64,000 nt of DNA from Gorsachius magnificus (taxonomy: Eukaryota; Chordata; Aves; Pelecaniformes; Ardeidae): NCBI GenBank assembly GCA_034008185.1, contig CM067084.1, positions 14,279,385-14,343,384 of the forward strand. The letters are read 5' to 3'. Positions 28,601 through 40,451 of the stretch are shown in pieces (the first letter of the stretch is position 1; each line of letters begins with the position of its first letter). A program made the position numbers and the translations under genes. The notes under the pieces were generated by a model, which saw only the letters and a list, made by a program, of their open reading frames with translations, was not told where the DNA came from and did not search any database.

Positions 28601-31600
28601 GCCCTGAGGAGGTCATCAGTTTCATATGTTCACCCTGCTTCTGAGAAATGTACAAATTAGGAAAATCCACCATTTTAAGCTCAAACTCCTATTTCAGCCA
28701 AAGTAGAGCATACAGGATTTTATTCAAAGTTCCTGAATATAGCTATTGCTAATTGGGGTGACTGACAATGAAAAAGGCCTCTGAGACCTTGTGGTTTAGT
28801 GTATTATAAACTTGCACCATCACCAAAACTTCAAATCACTTTTTCATACATTCAGTGCAAAGACTTAGCCCTTCCTCCTTGCCAAAGATTAAATGGATCT
28901 CTGGCATGCCAGAAGACAACTGTGTTTATCAGATACTTAGGTCTAAGTTTCTATTGATATGTGTATCAGAGTAGATTAAAATTTATTTCATACAGTCGCC
29001 CAAGAATGAAGCAAGTAAAGCATGCAATTTTATGTACCAGCCGCATGTAATGTAAATCTAGGAAATCACATAGTCTCCACTGGTATAAATACATGGACGG
29101 ATTTGCAAGGAAGTGTAATATCAGCAGGAACTCAATTCTATCCTCCCCTAAGCCACACAACACTCATTTTAAAGACAGGAAACCAGTTCAATTGGGAGCT
29201 GTGTAAAAATAGATGCTCTTTGGTAAATTCAGTGGGAGTCACTTCAGAAGGAATCCTGTGGTTAAAAAAAGCAAATTACAAGAAGTTGCCAGTAATTTAG
29301 GTAGCTGGGAAGTGAGAAAAAATGTCATAGTTTTCCGTATCTAAGATTTTGGAGAGATATTATAATACTTTCTCAGGTGACATCAAGTCCACTATTCTGG
29401 ATTATACCTGCACTGACTACTTGTCCATGTCTTGCAAGATCACTACTTAGTATTTTCATTACATAGGGTTTATGGACTAGCATCACTATGTGCAGTTGCA
29501 CTCTCACAAATCGAAATCTTTTTGAAGCAATATATTTCCCTGAGTTTAAGATTGATTTGTTTATTAAATACATACACGAAGCCTAATGGCCACATATCAG
29601 TACTTGCATTCTTAATTGTGATGCCCTCTACAGTCTCTTTAACTCATAGTGGTAAAGTCTCAACTTTGTTCCAGTGAAAAAACATCTTTACCTATATTGA
29701 TGAAAATTCAGTATACATGATTTCAGATATTTCTGGATGCTACTCTTTGGCTATCTTTGACAAAGTACTGTACAAGTAGCTTCCTGGAGATGCATAAAAC
29801 TAGGCAAAGTGAGCAACAATGTGTGGTTTGAGTCTCATCTCTTCAATAACACTTTTTTTACAAAAAGCTACTTTTTTTTCCTCCCACATTTTCAACTCGT
29901 CAGAGAATATCATAATCCATTGAGTGCCTTTCATCTGTTATTTTAATGCACAGAAACTTTGACCAACCACACTGACAAAAGTTTTTGGCTTATTGTCAGT
30001 TTCCCCAGTTTGGACACACTTTATTGCAGTGGCAATTTAAAGGGTTGCTGCTGCTTTACACTCCATGCTGGCACGGGGCCCAGAAGTCAGTCTTTGGTCT
30101 TTCTCTATCTTGAGCAGATTGCAAATCCCCTGCAATAGTAACAAGAACTGCAAGTCACAGATCAGGAGTAGCTAAATATGCCGATATTAGGAAACACTGA
30201 CATTTTCACACTGCTTAAAGTGACCCCATGTGCCTTGTACCTCTGGGAAGCAGAGACTTTCTCATTTCCCTGTGGATGGGCCTGGCCTGGCCATGGGTCT
30301 GAGCAGCTGCAGTCACCCTCAGCAGTCTCTGCTCCTCTGGGCCACTGTTTACATCGGCAAGCCAACCCCATTTTGGGTCTTGATATAGACAATTCATCTG
30401 AACTGCTCACTAGACAAATAGAGTTCAGTGGCCTGATACTGGAAATCATTTCTATAAACATCTGATTTTTTGCTGTTTTCAGGGTACACACAGATAAATA
30501 ATCAGGGAAATGGAGAGGACTGGAAATGCCCTGTACATTTCTGTTGCTACATGCCATTGTATGATTTCCTACAACGGATTTCAGTGACTCAGGCTAGACA
30601 GTCATGAGGCAGAGGATAGAAGAATTCAGAGTGAGCAGGGGAGGTTAAAAATGGGGAATCTCTGTTCTTATGCATATTGAACATTTCCGTGTCCCACACA
30701 GTGCAAGCGAAAGCAACAGCATACCACTCAGAGGAAGCTGCTGCTTCTGCATAACTCAGATGCTCAGGGGAAAAGTAAGAAATCACAGATGGGAAAAATT
30801 GCTGGTCTGAGGACAATAAGCTGTCAAAAAAACCCAGGACTGAAATGACAAATGACCAATTATTGATAGTCAATTTGAAAACACTATCTTTTCATCAGCT
30901 AGTTGATAACTCCCAGTGCATTCATCATTTCTGTCCATAGTATGTCACATATTAAGATTCCCTACAGAAAGCACATTGATTTTTTCATGTAAAGGAATGA
31001 ACAAAATACTGTGGGGTGATGTGGGAGTTTAATATTGCATAAATGTGTCACAATATATGAAAAGGCTCTTCATGTACCCTAGTAACCTGAAAGTGATGTG
31101 ACAAAACTGAAGACAACCTTCATTTTGGTATCACTCCTAATTTTAAGTTAAACTACTCGGAGAAAGCCCTTTCTTTCCTTTTGGCTAAATACAGAATGTT
31201 GTGCAGAGTCTCTTACATTTCAAGTATTTAGAATACATTCTGTCCACGTGGTAGCTAAATATCTTGTTTTCCCTATTTATATAGAAATTACTTTCTACTG
31301 AGTGATTTCTATCTTTACCACAAAAGCTCTGAGCATTAAAGACATCAGCTGTATTACAGTATAATGAAACTATAAAACAGTATTATAAAATGAGAAATTA
31401 TACATGTCATAGTTATTGTATTTTGGTATTAAAGAGAAAAAAAGGGAAATAATCTTGATGGAATGTACCTCATTACTCAGTTGCATTCTTTCCTCTTTCA
31501 GCTCTCTTTTGCATGTTATTTCTTTTTAGTAGGACTGACTTATTTGCATTGTCATATGGGTTATGATCTAATTCTCCTGCATTCCTCAAAGCTCCCACTA

Positions 31601-31856
31601 CAAATGGCAAAGTGAGCTGCACAGCAGGCTGTTAACCTAGACAGGGTGTCTACATGGACTAAGACTGAGAGCTCTCGACAAATTGTTTTGACAGTTAGCT
31701 TTGAGGAAAAGAATCCTCTCTCCTCCACCCCTCCCCAGGCAAGTGATTCAGTTTCATTATTTTAATGTAACATTCCGATTCTTCAACTCACTGTCCTGGA
31801 ATTTCTGGTGAGAAATACTTACAAAATGCTTGTCTAGTAAAAAAAGTTATAATTGA
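25639..31856. other. Intergenic sequence, possible old repeat and broken open frames
   Basis: Holds the possible L3-like tail near 26.55 kb, a weak coding-like stretch at 26850-27230, and a GC-rich block at 30220-30390 that I cannot assign. Nothing else recognisable. Confidence 0.55.
26534..26600 (+). repeat. Possible ancient CR1/L3-type repeat tail
   Basis: GGGCTAATAGACCTCTGGTTTGACTG followed by AATGTGGGC resembles the 'GATGGACC..TGGTCTGAC.CAGTATGGC' tail shared by old amniote CR1/L3 elements and derived SINEs. Only this short stretch can be recognised by eye; the wider GC-rich block 26390-26660 may be part of the same old insertion. Confidence 0.35.
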
Positions 31857-31861
31857 CTGAC
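31857..31861. repeat. Target-site duplication, left copy (CTGAC)
   Basis: Identical to 32734-32738, immediately outside the 872 bp LTR. Confidence 0.85.
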
Positions 31862-32733
31862 TATACTGGGTTTGCATGGCAATGTTTTGGTAGCATGGGG
31901 GCTACCCTTCCTCTATGTCTGACAGCCAATGCCAGCCAGCTCCGGGGCGGACCCACCGCTGGCCAAGGCCAAGGCCATCAGCAACAGTGGTAGTGCCTCT
32001 AGGATAACGTATTTAAGAAGGGGAAAAAACTTCTGTGGAAACAGCAGCAGAGAGAGGAGTGAGATGTGAGAGAAAACAGCCCTGCAGACACCCAGGTCAG
32101 TGCAGCAGGAGGGCAGGAGGTGCTCCAGGAGCAGAGATTCCCCCACAGCCCCTGGAGCAGCCCATGGTGGGGCAGGCTGTCCCAGCAGCCCAGGGAGGCC
32201 CACGGGGGAGCAGATCCCCACCTGTAGCCTGGGGAGGAACCTACACTGGAGCAGGGGGATGTGCCCGAAGGAGGCTGTGACCTCATGAGAAGCCCATGCT
32301 GGAGCAGGCTCCTGGCAGGACCTGTGGACCCATGGAGAGAGGAGCCCAGGCTGGAGCCGTCTGCTCCTGAGGGTCTGCACCCCATGGGAGGGACCCATGC
32401 TGGACCCCTCTGTGCTGTAGGGGTAAGGAGGTAGAGAAATTGGGAGCGAAGTTAAGCCCGGAAAGAAGGGAGGGGTGCGGGAGAAGGTGTTTTAAGGTCT
32501 AGTTTCTATTTTCTCATTACCTTACTCTGATTTGATTGGTAATAAATTATACCCATTTCCCCAAGTCAAGTCAGTTTTGCCCATGACAGTAATTGCTGAG
32601 TGCTTTTTCCCTGTCCTTATCTTGACTCATGAGCCTTTTGTTATATTTTCTTTCCCCTGTCCAGCTTGAGGAGGGTGAGTGATAGAGCAGCTTTGGTGGG
32701 CACCTGGCATCCAGCCAGGGTCAACCCAGCACA
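31862..32733 (+). mobile_element. Long (872 bp) ERVL-like solo LTR of a second family
   Basis: The left end contains ACTGGGTTTGCATGGC and the right end GGTCAACCCAGCACA, both typical of a second widespread avian LTR family. Perfect 5 bp duplications CTGAC flank it (31857-31861 and 32734-32738). The middle (about 32100-32400) is GC-rich and repeats CTGGAGCAG-type units; AATAAA lies at 32541-32546. No internal retroviral genes follow. The long open frames across it on both strands (e.g. 31913-32398 minus, 161 codons) are by-products of the GC-rich repeats. The first bases are TA rather than the expected TG, which may be a point change. Confidence 0.9.
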
Positions 32734-32738
32734 CTGAC
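32734..32738. repeat. Target-site duplication, right copy (CTGAC)
   Basis: Identical to 31857-31861, immediately after the LTR end CAGCACA. Confidence 0.85.
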
Positions 32739-35700
32739 ACATGTCTTGGATGCTGTTCTTTAAACTGAAGAATGGCACTGTCTTCAGGGGAGGATCCTGT
32801 GCTATGGATCCTGCTTGGAGGCATGGCCAGTACAGCCAAGGGCACTTAAACACTCCAAAGGCTTTTCCCAGACCTCCTAATTGGCTAATTTAGACAGTGT
32901 TCTGTTCAGCACATGAAACTTAACAGTGAAATGTGCCTGACTCCCAAGGCACTACACTGGGCTCCAGCTACCCAGGTCAGAAAGCACCCAGTCATCTGAA
33001 GTCAAGTGGCACAGCACCTAACCTGAAAAAAGCATTTGAGCAGAGAATTATTCCTATGGGAATTTAAATAAGGATTAGATTCACTAACAGTTTGCGGATT
33101 TGGCATGCAACTGTCTACATCAGAGACCACAGAGACAGTGTGGACTGCAAGAGTTTTATGTTCTGGCCACTCCACATGGGGTGGATTAACACAGAAAGAA
33201 AAGACACATGTAACTTGAGAGAACTGCTACAGTGAAGACATGCTTCTGGGGATGTTAGCCAGCTTTTTTATTGACATATTTATTTTATTTTGTGTAGGAT
33301 TTTCTGTATCTATCATTCAATTTACGGAGCGATTCTTTTAGGAAAACTTTTAGGCCACAGTACTGCAAATATTTTGTCTAAATAGGATAGTGCTTGTGCA
33401 CAAGGCACTAAACAAAACACTTAAGATTATATGTTTCTCACATGACTCCAACTAAGAGCTGCACATTTCTCTACATTAGCTATTTTCGCAGATTCAGAAA
33501 CACATTCCTACTCACTTTAAGCATTAAAAGCCTTTCCCTTTGTTTTGTTTTTGCTAACTTAGCAATTGATACGGTTTTGCTTGAAAACACTATCTCTTTA
33601 AATAGGAATAGCTGATGCTTAGTGGCAATAGTTGATAAATTATAACATGCCAGAAATATTGTGCATGCTTCTGAAAGGCAGAATATTAATGCCTCTCCAG
33701 ATGTGTCTAGAAATTAAATAGCATTTCTGAGATGCCAGAAGTTTTTAATAACCAATCTGAAGAGTCTATAATTTAGGACACATTGTAATTTAGTACGAAA
33801 AAAACCCCAGATTATCTATAGTCCTATACCATCCAAGAAACAGAAGTTGCCTAGATTTTCAGAAGGCACACATTCCCACCTAGTAACGTGTTTAGTATAT
33901 TATATGTTCTATTACAGCAATAGCTTTGCCATAGAATTATTTCAGACATGAATATTGGTTTATGCTTTGTTACAACACTGGTGCAGGACAGTTCCCAAAA
34001 TCAGTTATGTGTATGATTTGCTGAAGATTATAATTTCCAGGAATGCACCTTCCTATCATATATCAAAGACAGATTTATAGAAGTCCCTCATCATACAAGT
34101 TCCCCTCTGTCCTTCCCTGCTCAGGAGTAAGGCGCTCTGCGGCTTGGCCACTGTCACTAGAGTCAAGGCTCACCTTAGCTGAAATAACATGCAGTAATGG
34201 AGAATGCTGGTGGGATGGCTGGGATGTGACTCCTCAGCGGCAGAAGGCTGTGTCCCCTGAGTTAGCTCCTCTGGCTGCCACACTGGGAGTGGGGGGAGCC
34301 AAAGTTGTAACCGCTTATCAGCTGTTCATCTCCATTCTGTCACCTAGAGGAAGAAAACAACAGTTCTTTCATTTTCCTATGCAGAAATTCATGAGGTTAC
34401 TAATTGAGGGTGTAGTAGTTCAGCCCTGCAGCAAAAATTCAAATACAGAGAGAACACTATAGTAAAAGAATACTCAGGAAGAGACACTATTCCAATTGCA
34501 ATTACTGTCCTCTGTATCTGCCTGTACGTTTGGGCTCAGGTTCTCTAAAAATTTTGGAATTAATTTAAAAAAAAAAAAATCATTATGCTTGTCAGAGCAT
34601 AATGCCTTATCAGAGCTCACGTCTTATCAGAGAAGGCCTCCATTTAATGATGTTTTTTTAAAAAGAACTGATACTGAGACAGTAGGTGAGAAGAGCACAG
34701 TGCAGCCCCATCTTTAAGCCCCATAAATTTAGCAATGAAAGTTGGCTCTGAGCTGGGTTGGTTGGGGGCCATCCTGAAGGGATCCGGCTCTGCAAGAACT
34801 GCTGTTTTTTTCCAGACTACCTTCAGACAACACAGCTTTTTTGTATAACCATCCACATCACCTTGCTCTGAAAAAGCCTTCTTCCCTCCCACTTCTTCAC
34901 TCTTGCTCCTGTAGCAATACTTCCTCTCCTGGTGTTCCACAACAGAACTAACACCAATTCCAAAGAAATCAATTTCATGAGAATACGGGCAGACTTTTAA
35001 GAGCACAGCAAACCCAAACTTCTTGTTGGCTGTCGTGCAGCCACAAAAAACTTTTGGGCAATGTTGCTTCAAGTCAGGATGGTCATGTTTGAAGTTTCAG
35101 TTATCCTCTTTTATTTTCAAAATGACATCCATGCATCTGTTTTCACTTTACTGTTTGCGTGATATAAGTTATTCACATTCTTTGTCACTGCACTTACAAT
35201 ACTAAATTACAATTTAGTAGCTCATTAGTGAGAGTAATTGCCAATATCTTGCCAAGTAGCCTGTGTCCACTAGAAATGAAACTTGCACAAATTAGCAAGG
35301 GGTATGTTGCTTGTAGGAGAGTATGTGAATAATTTATGCTATAAATAAACACCTTGATGTGGCTAGTAGTGCTTAGCTGACTATAAAACCTCCCTTGTGT
35401 AATTAGGAAGCACATTTTTATGTAATTAAGAAAATGAACGAGAATTACATTTTGAGGGAGTGCAGGTGGTATTGCCACCCTATTGTAACATAATACATAC
35501 TGACACTTGCTTTATTTTTACATACAACTACTGTAATGTTTAGGAACAGTTTTTATATTAAGCTAGAAATTGATATATTTTAACTTCAGAAATGCCAGCA
35601 AAGCGTAGTTCTTGAAAGAAGTGCAAACCCAGAGAGGTAGTTTGGGGAAGAAAAAATAAAATCAATCCATCCTATATACAGTGGTTCCATTCTGAAGTGT

Positions 35701-36215
35701 TCAAAGGAAACTGAAAAGTCATTTTTAAAAAAATTTAAGAGAGTGATTCTTCCCCTTTTCCCACAGAATATAATTCATGAATACCTAAAGCTTCATGTAG
35801 TTTTGGCTGTTTGCTTATAAATTTTTCCTAGTGGAGAAAATTCTGATAAACTATAGTATACCAAAGGTATCACATCAGAAAGCAAAGACAAATGGAAAAC
35901 AATCCGTTGTCTTTCGAATTTTAGGCAGCGAGCGACTTGGTGTCCCAAGTCCAAATACGGACACTCACGTGTCTACTTGAAATAATTTACCCTCATTCTT
36001 TGAGCTGGAGGAAACTGAAGAAACAGAGGTGTTTACGACCACTTTTGTCTTAGAAATGCCCTTATTACAAGACAGTTAATAAAAGAGTATTTTTGTTTGG
36101 TTTAAGTATTTATCTAGGGTGGTGGTTTTTCCTGCAATGGTGGTACCTCCTTTTCACACACGTTATTGTACTCTGACACAGCAAGAATCCCAACCAAGTC
36201 TGTACTTTTATTTTC
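32739..36215. other. Intergenic sequence, no gene supported
   Basis: Unique AT-rich sequence except for the short CTTATCAGAG repeats at 34.6 kb. Open frames at 34043-34462 and 34644-35072 (minus) have no recognisable content. Confidence 0.6.
34581..34632 (+). repeat. Three short repeats CTT(A/G)TCAGAG with a small hairpin
   Basis: CTTGTCAGAG at 34588-34597, then CTTATCAGAG at 34606-34615 and 34623-34632, spaced 17-18 bp. CATTATGC/GCATAATG (34581-34604) forms an 8 bp inverted repeat around the first copy. CTTATC is the complement of the GATA-factor core GATAAG. Confidence 0.7.
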
Positions 36216-36221
36216 TCTTTC

Positions 36222-36771
36222 TGTCCTATTTTTAGTTGGGATAGTTAGTTTTCTTCCTAGTAGCTGGCAGAGCACTGTGTTTTGGATTTAGTATGAGAAT
36301 CATGGTGATAACACACTGATACACGGATGTTTTAATTGTTGCTAAGTAGTGCTTACATTAGTCATGGATTTTTCAGCTTCCCATGCTCTGCCAGGTGCAC
36401 AGGAAGCTGACAGGGGGCACAGCCAAACTGGCCAAAGGGCTATTGCAGCCCATAGGATGTCATGCTCAGTCTATAAGCTGGGGAGAATTGGCCAGGGGTA
36501 GTGATCGCTGCTCGGGGATGGGCTGGGCATCGGTCAGCGGGTGGTGAGTAATTGCATTGTGCATCACTTGCTTTGCATATTCTGTATATTCCATTATTAT
36601 TATTGTTGTTGTTGTTATTCTTTTCCTCTGCTATCTTATCAAACTGTCTTTATTTCAACCCATGGGTTTTACTTTTTTTTCCCCGCTTCTCTCCCCCATC
36701 CCACTGAGGGAGGGGGGGAGTGAACGAGTGGCTGTGAGGCATTCAGCTGCCTGCCGGGTTAAACCACAACG
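36222..36771 (+). mobile_element. ERVL-like solo LTR, subfamily with TTATTATT centre
   Basis: It starts TGTCCT and ends GGGTTAAACCACAACG, where the last base should be A. Its outer parts match the LTR at 9628-10234, but the centre is different: a GGGATGGGCTGGGCAT block, GCATTGTGCATCACTTGC, then a (TTATTA/TTGTTG) microsatellite. The likely target duplication is TCTTT (36216-36220 and 36772-36776), with one additional C before the left end. No internal proviral sequence. Confidence 0.9.
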
Positions 36772-36776
36772 TCTTT

Positions 36777-39700
36777 AAATCCTGCCAGCTGCCAGCTGAG
36801 GTAGAGTTCACCTCCCATGTCTGTACAACTGCTTAAAAAGTGATATTAACACTCTGTACTGAGACAGAGTACAAAGAGCGTGAGTGGCTGCTTTTCTGGA
36901 GACACATACAGAGTGTCATGTGAGAGAGCCAAGAGTCCTTGGAGACCATGAAACTGTGAGTTCCGCTTTTTTGTCTTGTGCTAAATTGCTGGAAGGTTCT
37001 TCGCAGTGGCAGTGTACAGGAGCTAAGTAGTGTGGCTGCATTTCACTTCCATGCCTTCTCTGCAGAATGGGTGCTGGACCCAAGCGTTGGACCACAGGAT
37101 ATGGTGAGCAGGGGTGCTGAGAAATGGCAGGAAGCTGCCTTGCACAATGAATTAATCATGCAGCCATCTAGAATTACTCTCTGGAAACATCAGCTCCCGT
37201 CCTTGTTTCTCTCTCTTGTATGACAGCTGTTCAAGATATAGAAGTCTTATTTAGGTCCTCAAGTAGATTTTCTGAATTTTGTAATAGAATATCCCAGCAC
37301 AGAGAACTAACTTGTGTCATTCACCAGGTTTTATAAATAATGTTCCTGAAAAAGTGTTATTTCACTGAGAAACAGGAAAGAAATACCCAACTCTAAAAAC
37401 TCATCATCTCTTCCGTAAGGAGACAGAGCCATTTCTAAAACCCTCTCATTTAGCTGCAGAGTATTTTTACCACCTCACAGAGTGTGAGATGCACAAAATA
37501 ACAACCAGCACCCAGAATAACACAGAAGAGGACAAACAGAAGATTGCATGGAGAGGAAGGATCATTTTCACTGTTGCCTCTGGAGTGCATGACCCTTACG
37601 CAGGTAAGTGATGGTTCCTGGAAACCTGAGAGTACTCTTAGGGAGCTGCTGAGCTTCATCTGCAGGACATTAAAGTTTAGCTCAAGGTGAAAAGGTTTTT
37701 AATTGTGAGGTGTCTAAGCAGGGCTTTAGGATTACAGCTGCCATGCCCTGTGATTATCGTAGGCACTAAACCCACACTTAACAGCTAAGACCCACAACTT
37801 TTGAGCTCAGTGCAATTTGCAGAGTATTTTTTCAGCTCCTTTATAAGGAACCTCTTCTGATGTCACCTGGGCTGATGACACCTCTCTATGCTGTCATCCC
37901 ACAGCAAGCCAGATGCTGTACCTTTTTGGAGAAACTCTTTTCTGTCCTGCCAATCCTTTTCTATGGCTGTGCTCTTCTTTCTTGGTCGTTGCCTTGAGAG
38001 GCAACTTTGCGTTCCCTCCTCTGGTGGCTGCCCCAGTAAAACACTGTCTGGGCTGCAGAGAAGAGGAGGAGTTACAGCATAAAGCTACAGTGTTTGCTTC
38101 CAAGGTAAGCAACTCTTTGGGGCTCTGGTTGGGAGGATACACCTAAGCTACAAAGGGGGGAAGGACTGTGCAGAGACAAGGGCACGAACTGTGTGCTTTC
38201 TTCCCTTTATGGAAGGATAAGAGGTAGCAAATGCAAACATTGCTGCTTGGGACAGCAAGCAGCAGCCTTTCATGTTCGTCAGTCACTTGCCAGCCGTCTA
38301 AATCTCAGGCATGTGTCTTTCCCCACGTTTTTTGGAGGGGGGTTTTCCAAGTCTGAAAATTGCTCAGAAATGGCAGTGGGAAATCCCTACTATCTGCTGT
38401 TTGTCGTGAGAGTAATTTCCACATTGGATTAGGTACATAGTCCTACATTATTATATAACAACTGAAAGTAAAACAGAACGGAGAGGGGGGGTGGAGCATT
38501 TGCTGCTGTCACTAGCACAAACTTTATCCTAACTTCTCCTGTGCCAACTTGCTGCACAGTGTTTCCGAGACTTGTGAGTATTTTACACTTTTAACATCTT
38601 GCTTCTCTTTCTTTCTTTCTTGTACTACAAAGATGAGTGAACTCATACCGCTTAGCTTCCAACTATTTAATGATTTTTAAAATTGTCTCGTAAGATTTGT
38701 TACAAAAGACATAGTTTCACAATTGTATTTGACTTTGTTCCTGGCACCTGTTTCTCTGGTTCTGCTGTGTGAGAGGCAGCAGCAAGTACGGAGAATTGGT
38801 GCTAGCTGGTGAAAATTTGTCGTTTTCTAACAAATTCACACAGCATAAACGTGGAAAAAACAAAGATACTGCTGTGAGCCTAGTTAACATAACAAGGACA
38901 CAGAGAAAAGACTGGGAGAAAAATTGTTTACCATCTTAGTGTATACACTTGAAAGAGCATTAAATGCAGGCAGGGAACTGAAAATCTGCAGTTAAGTGGA
39001 ATGCAACTGCAAATAGTGATAGAGAGGTACTGTAGCTGATAGCAGTATAATAGGGAGGTATTAGCTGGTAGCAACCTTGTGTAAGCAAATGCATTTATGA
39101 GTCTGCTGTTAAAAACACCACTTTCCACCTAATGAAACCAAAAGGAAGGAGGAAAAGAACATGTGGGGCAGAAACTTGTGAAGGATTGTATTGTTGAAAC
39201 CTGCAAAATTACCTGTGTAAAAGCCAGTAATGGGAAATTCTTCTTGCTGTGCACAACCACTGCCTTGTGATCCCTTCTGTATACAGCAGCTATATTTGTA
39301 TTTCTTACTTTTTTATAAGTTTGATATTGCAGAATAAATTCCTGATTATAATTCTCACAATATGTTTTTCTACACTTTCCAAATAGTCAGTAGCACCACA
39401 CTTCCTTTGCCGGTTACGAATGTGTTTATTTCTATTTACAGTTACCAATTTATTTGACATGGACTAGATAAATGGAAAGGTATCACTTGGTTATTTTATC
39501 TTGGAAGGAGATACTTCATTATAGATCAACTTAATATAAACAAATGATCTTTATAGATCAATAGAGGTATCAAATTCATTCTTTGGGAGCCCACTGGACT
39601 GTTCTAAACTCTAAAGAACATGTAGTATGGCTTCATAGCCTGTCACAACCATTTTAGCTCTGTGAACTCAAACAATAACAGTCAGCTTTGCCAGCTCTTT

Positions 39701-39859
39701 AGAGTGTAACATTATACCTGCTGTCTTTAAGAATGTTTGAATTCTCTGGGAAAAAGAATATTATGGGCAGATCCATTCTGAGGCTTCCTAAACCTTCACT
39801 GAAAATGGAGTGGGATCATAGGGGACAGAGGTACAGGCTGATGTGGTGTAATTGGGTAG
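36777..39859. other. Intergenic or far upstream of IL15; possible untranslated exons
   Basis: No protein is recognised. Good splice-donor strings occur at 37604 (GCAG/gtaagt) and 38105 (CAAG/gtaagc), within locally GC-richer sequence, so an unseen 5' untranslated exon of IL15 or a non-coding transcript is possible here but not shown. Confidence 0.45.
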
Positions 39860-39864
39860 CATGG

Positions 39865-40133
39865 TGTCCTGGTTTCGGCTGGGATAGAGTTAATTTTCTT
39901 CATAGTAGCTAGCATAGTGCTGTGTTTTGGATTTAGTACTACAAGAATGTTGATAACACACTGATGTTTTCAGTTGTTGCCAAGTAGTGCTCAGACTGCT
40001 CAAGGACTTTTTGAGCTTCTCCTGCTCAGGCAGGTGCGTAACAAGCTGGGAGGGAGCACAGCTAGGACAGCTAACCTAAACTGACCAAAGAGCTATTCCA
40101 TACCATATAACATCATGCTCGGGGTGTGTGTGT

Positions 40134-40167
<34 letters not shown>

Positions 40168-40451
40168 GTTGGTCAGTTGCAGGGAGAGTGATCGCAGCTC
40201 GGGATGGGCTGGGCATTGGTCAGCGGGTGGTGAGCAATTGCGTTGTGCATCATTCGTTTTGTATACTCTGTATATTCTCTTACCATTCTCATTATTATTA
40301 TTATTATTATTTTCTCTTATTAAACTGTCTCTATCTCAGCCCACGGCTCTAACTTTTTTTTTTCTTCCCGATTCTCTCCCCCATCCCACTGAGGGGGGAG
40401 TGGGCGAGCGGCTGCGTGGTGCTTAGCTGCCAGCCGGGTTAAACCACGACA
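39865..40451 (+). mobile_element. ERVL-like solo LTR with (TG)n expansion
   Basis: The intact ends are TGTCCTGGTTTCGGCTGGG and AAACCACGACA. It has the same central module as the copy at 36222-36771 (GGGATGGGCTGGGCATTGGTC, GCATCATTCG, TTATTATTATTATT). Near-perfect 5 bp flanks are CATGG at 39860-39864 and TATGG at 40452-40456, one mismatch. A (TG)n tract sits within it at 40123-40165. The good state of the ends suggests it is among the younger copies in this window. Confidence 0.92.
40123..40165 (+). repeat. (TG)n microsatellite inside the LTR
   Basis: A run of TG dinucleotides with one GG interruption. The related LTRs lack it at this point, so it expanded after or shortly before insertion. 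Likely length-polymorphic. Confidence 0.9.

Noticed and set aside
31913..32398. 161-codon minus-strand open frame
   Set aside because: Lies wholly inside the 872 bp LTR and results from its GC-rich repeated core.
34043..35072. Two open frames of about 140 codons on opposite strands
   Set aside because: Neither shows a domain or a plausible gene structure; chance frames.
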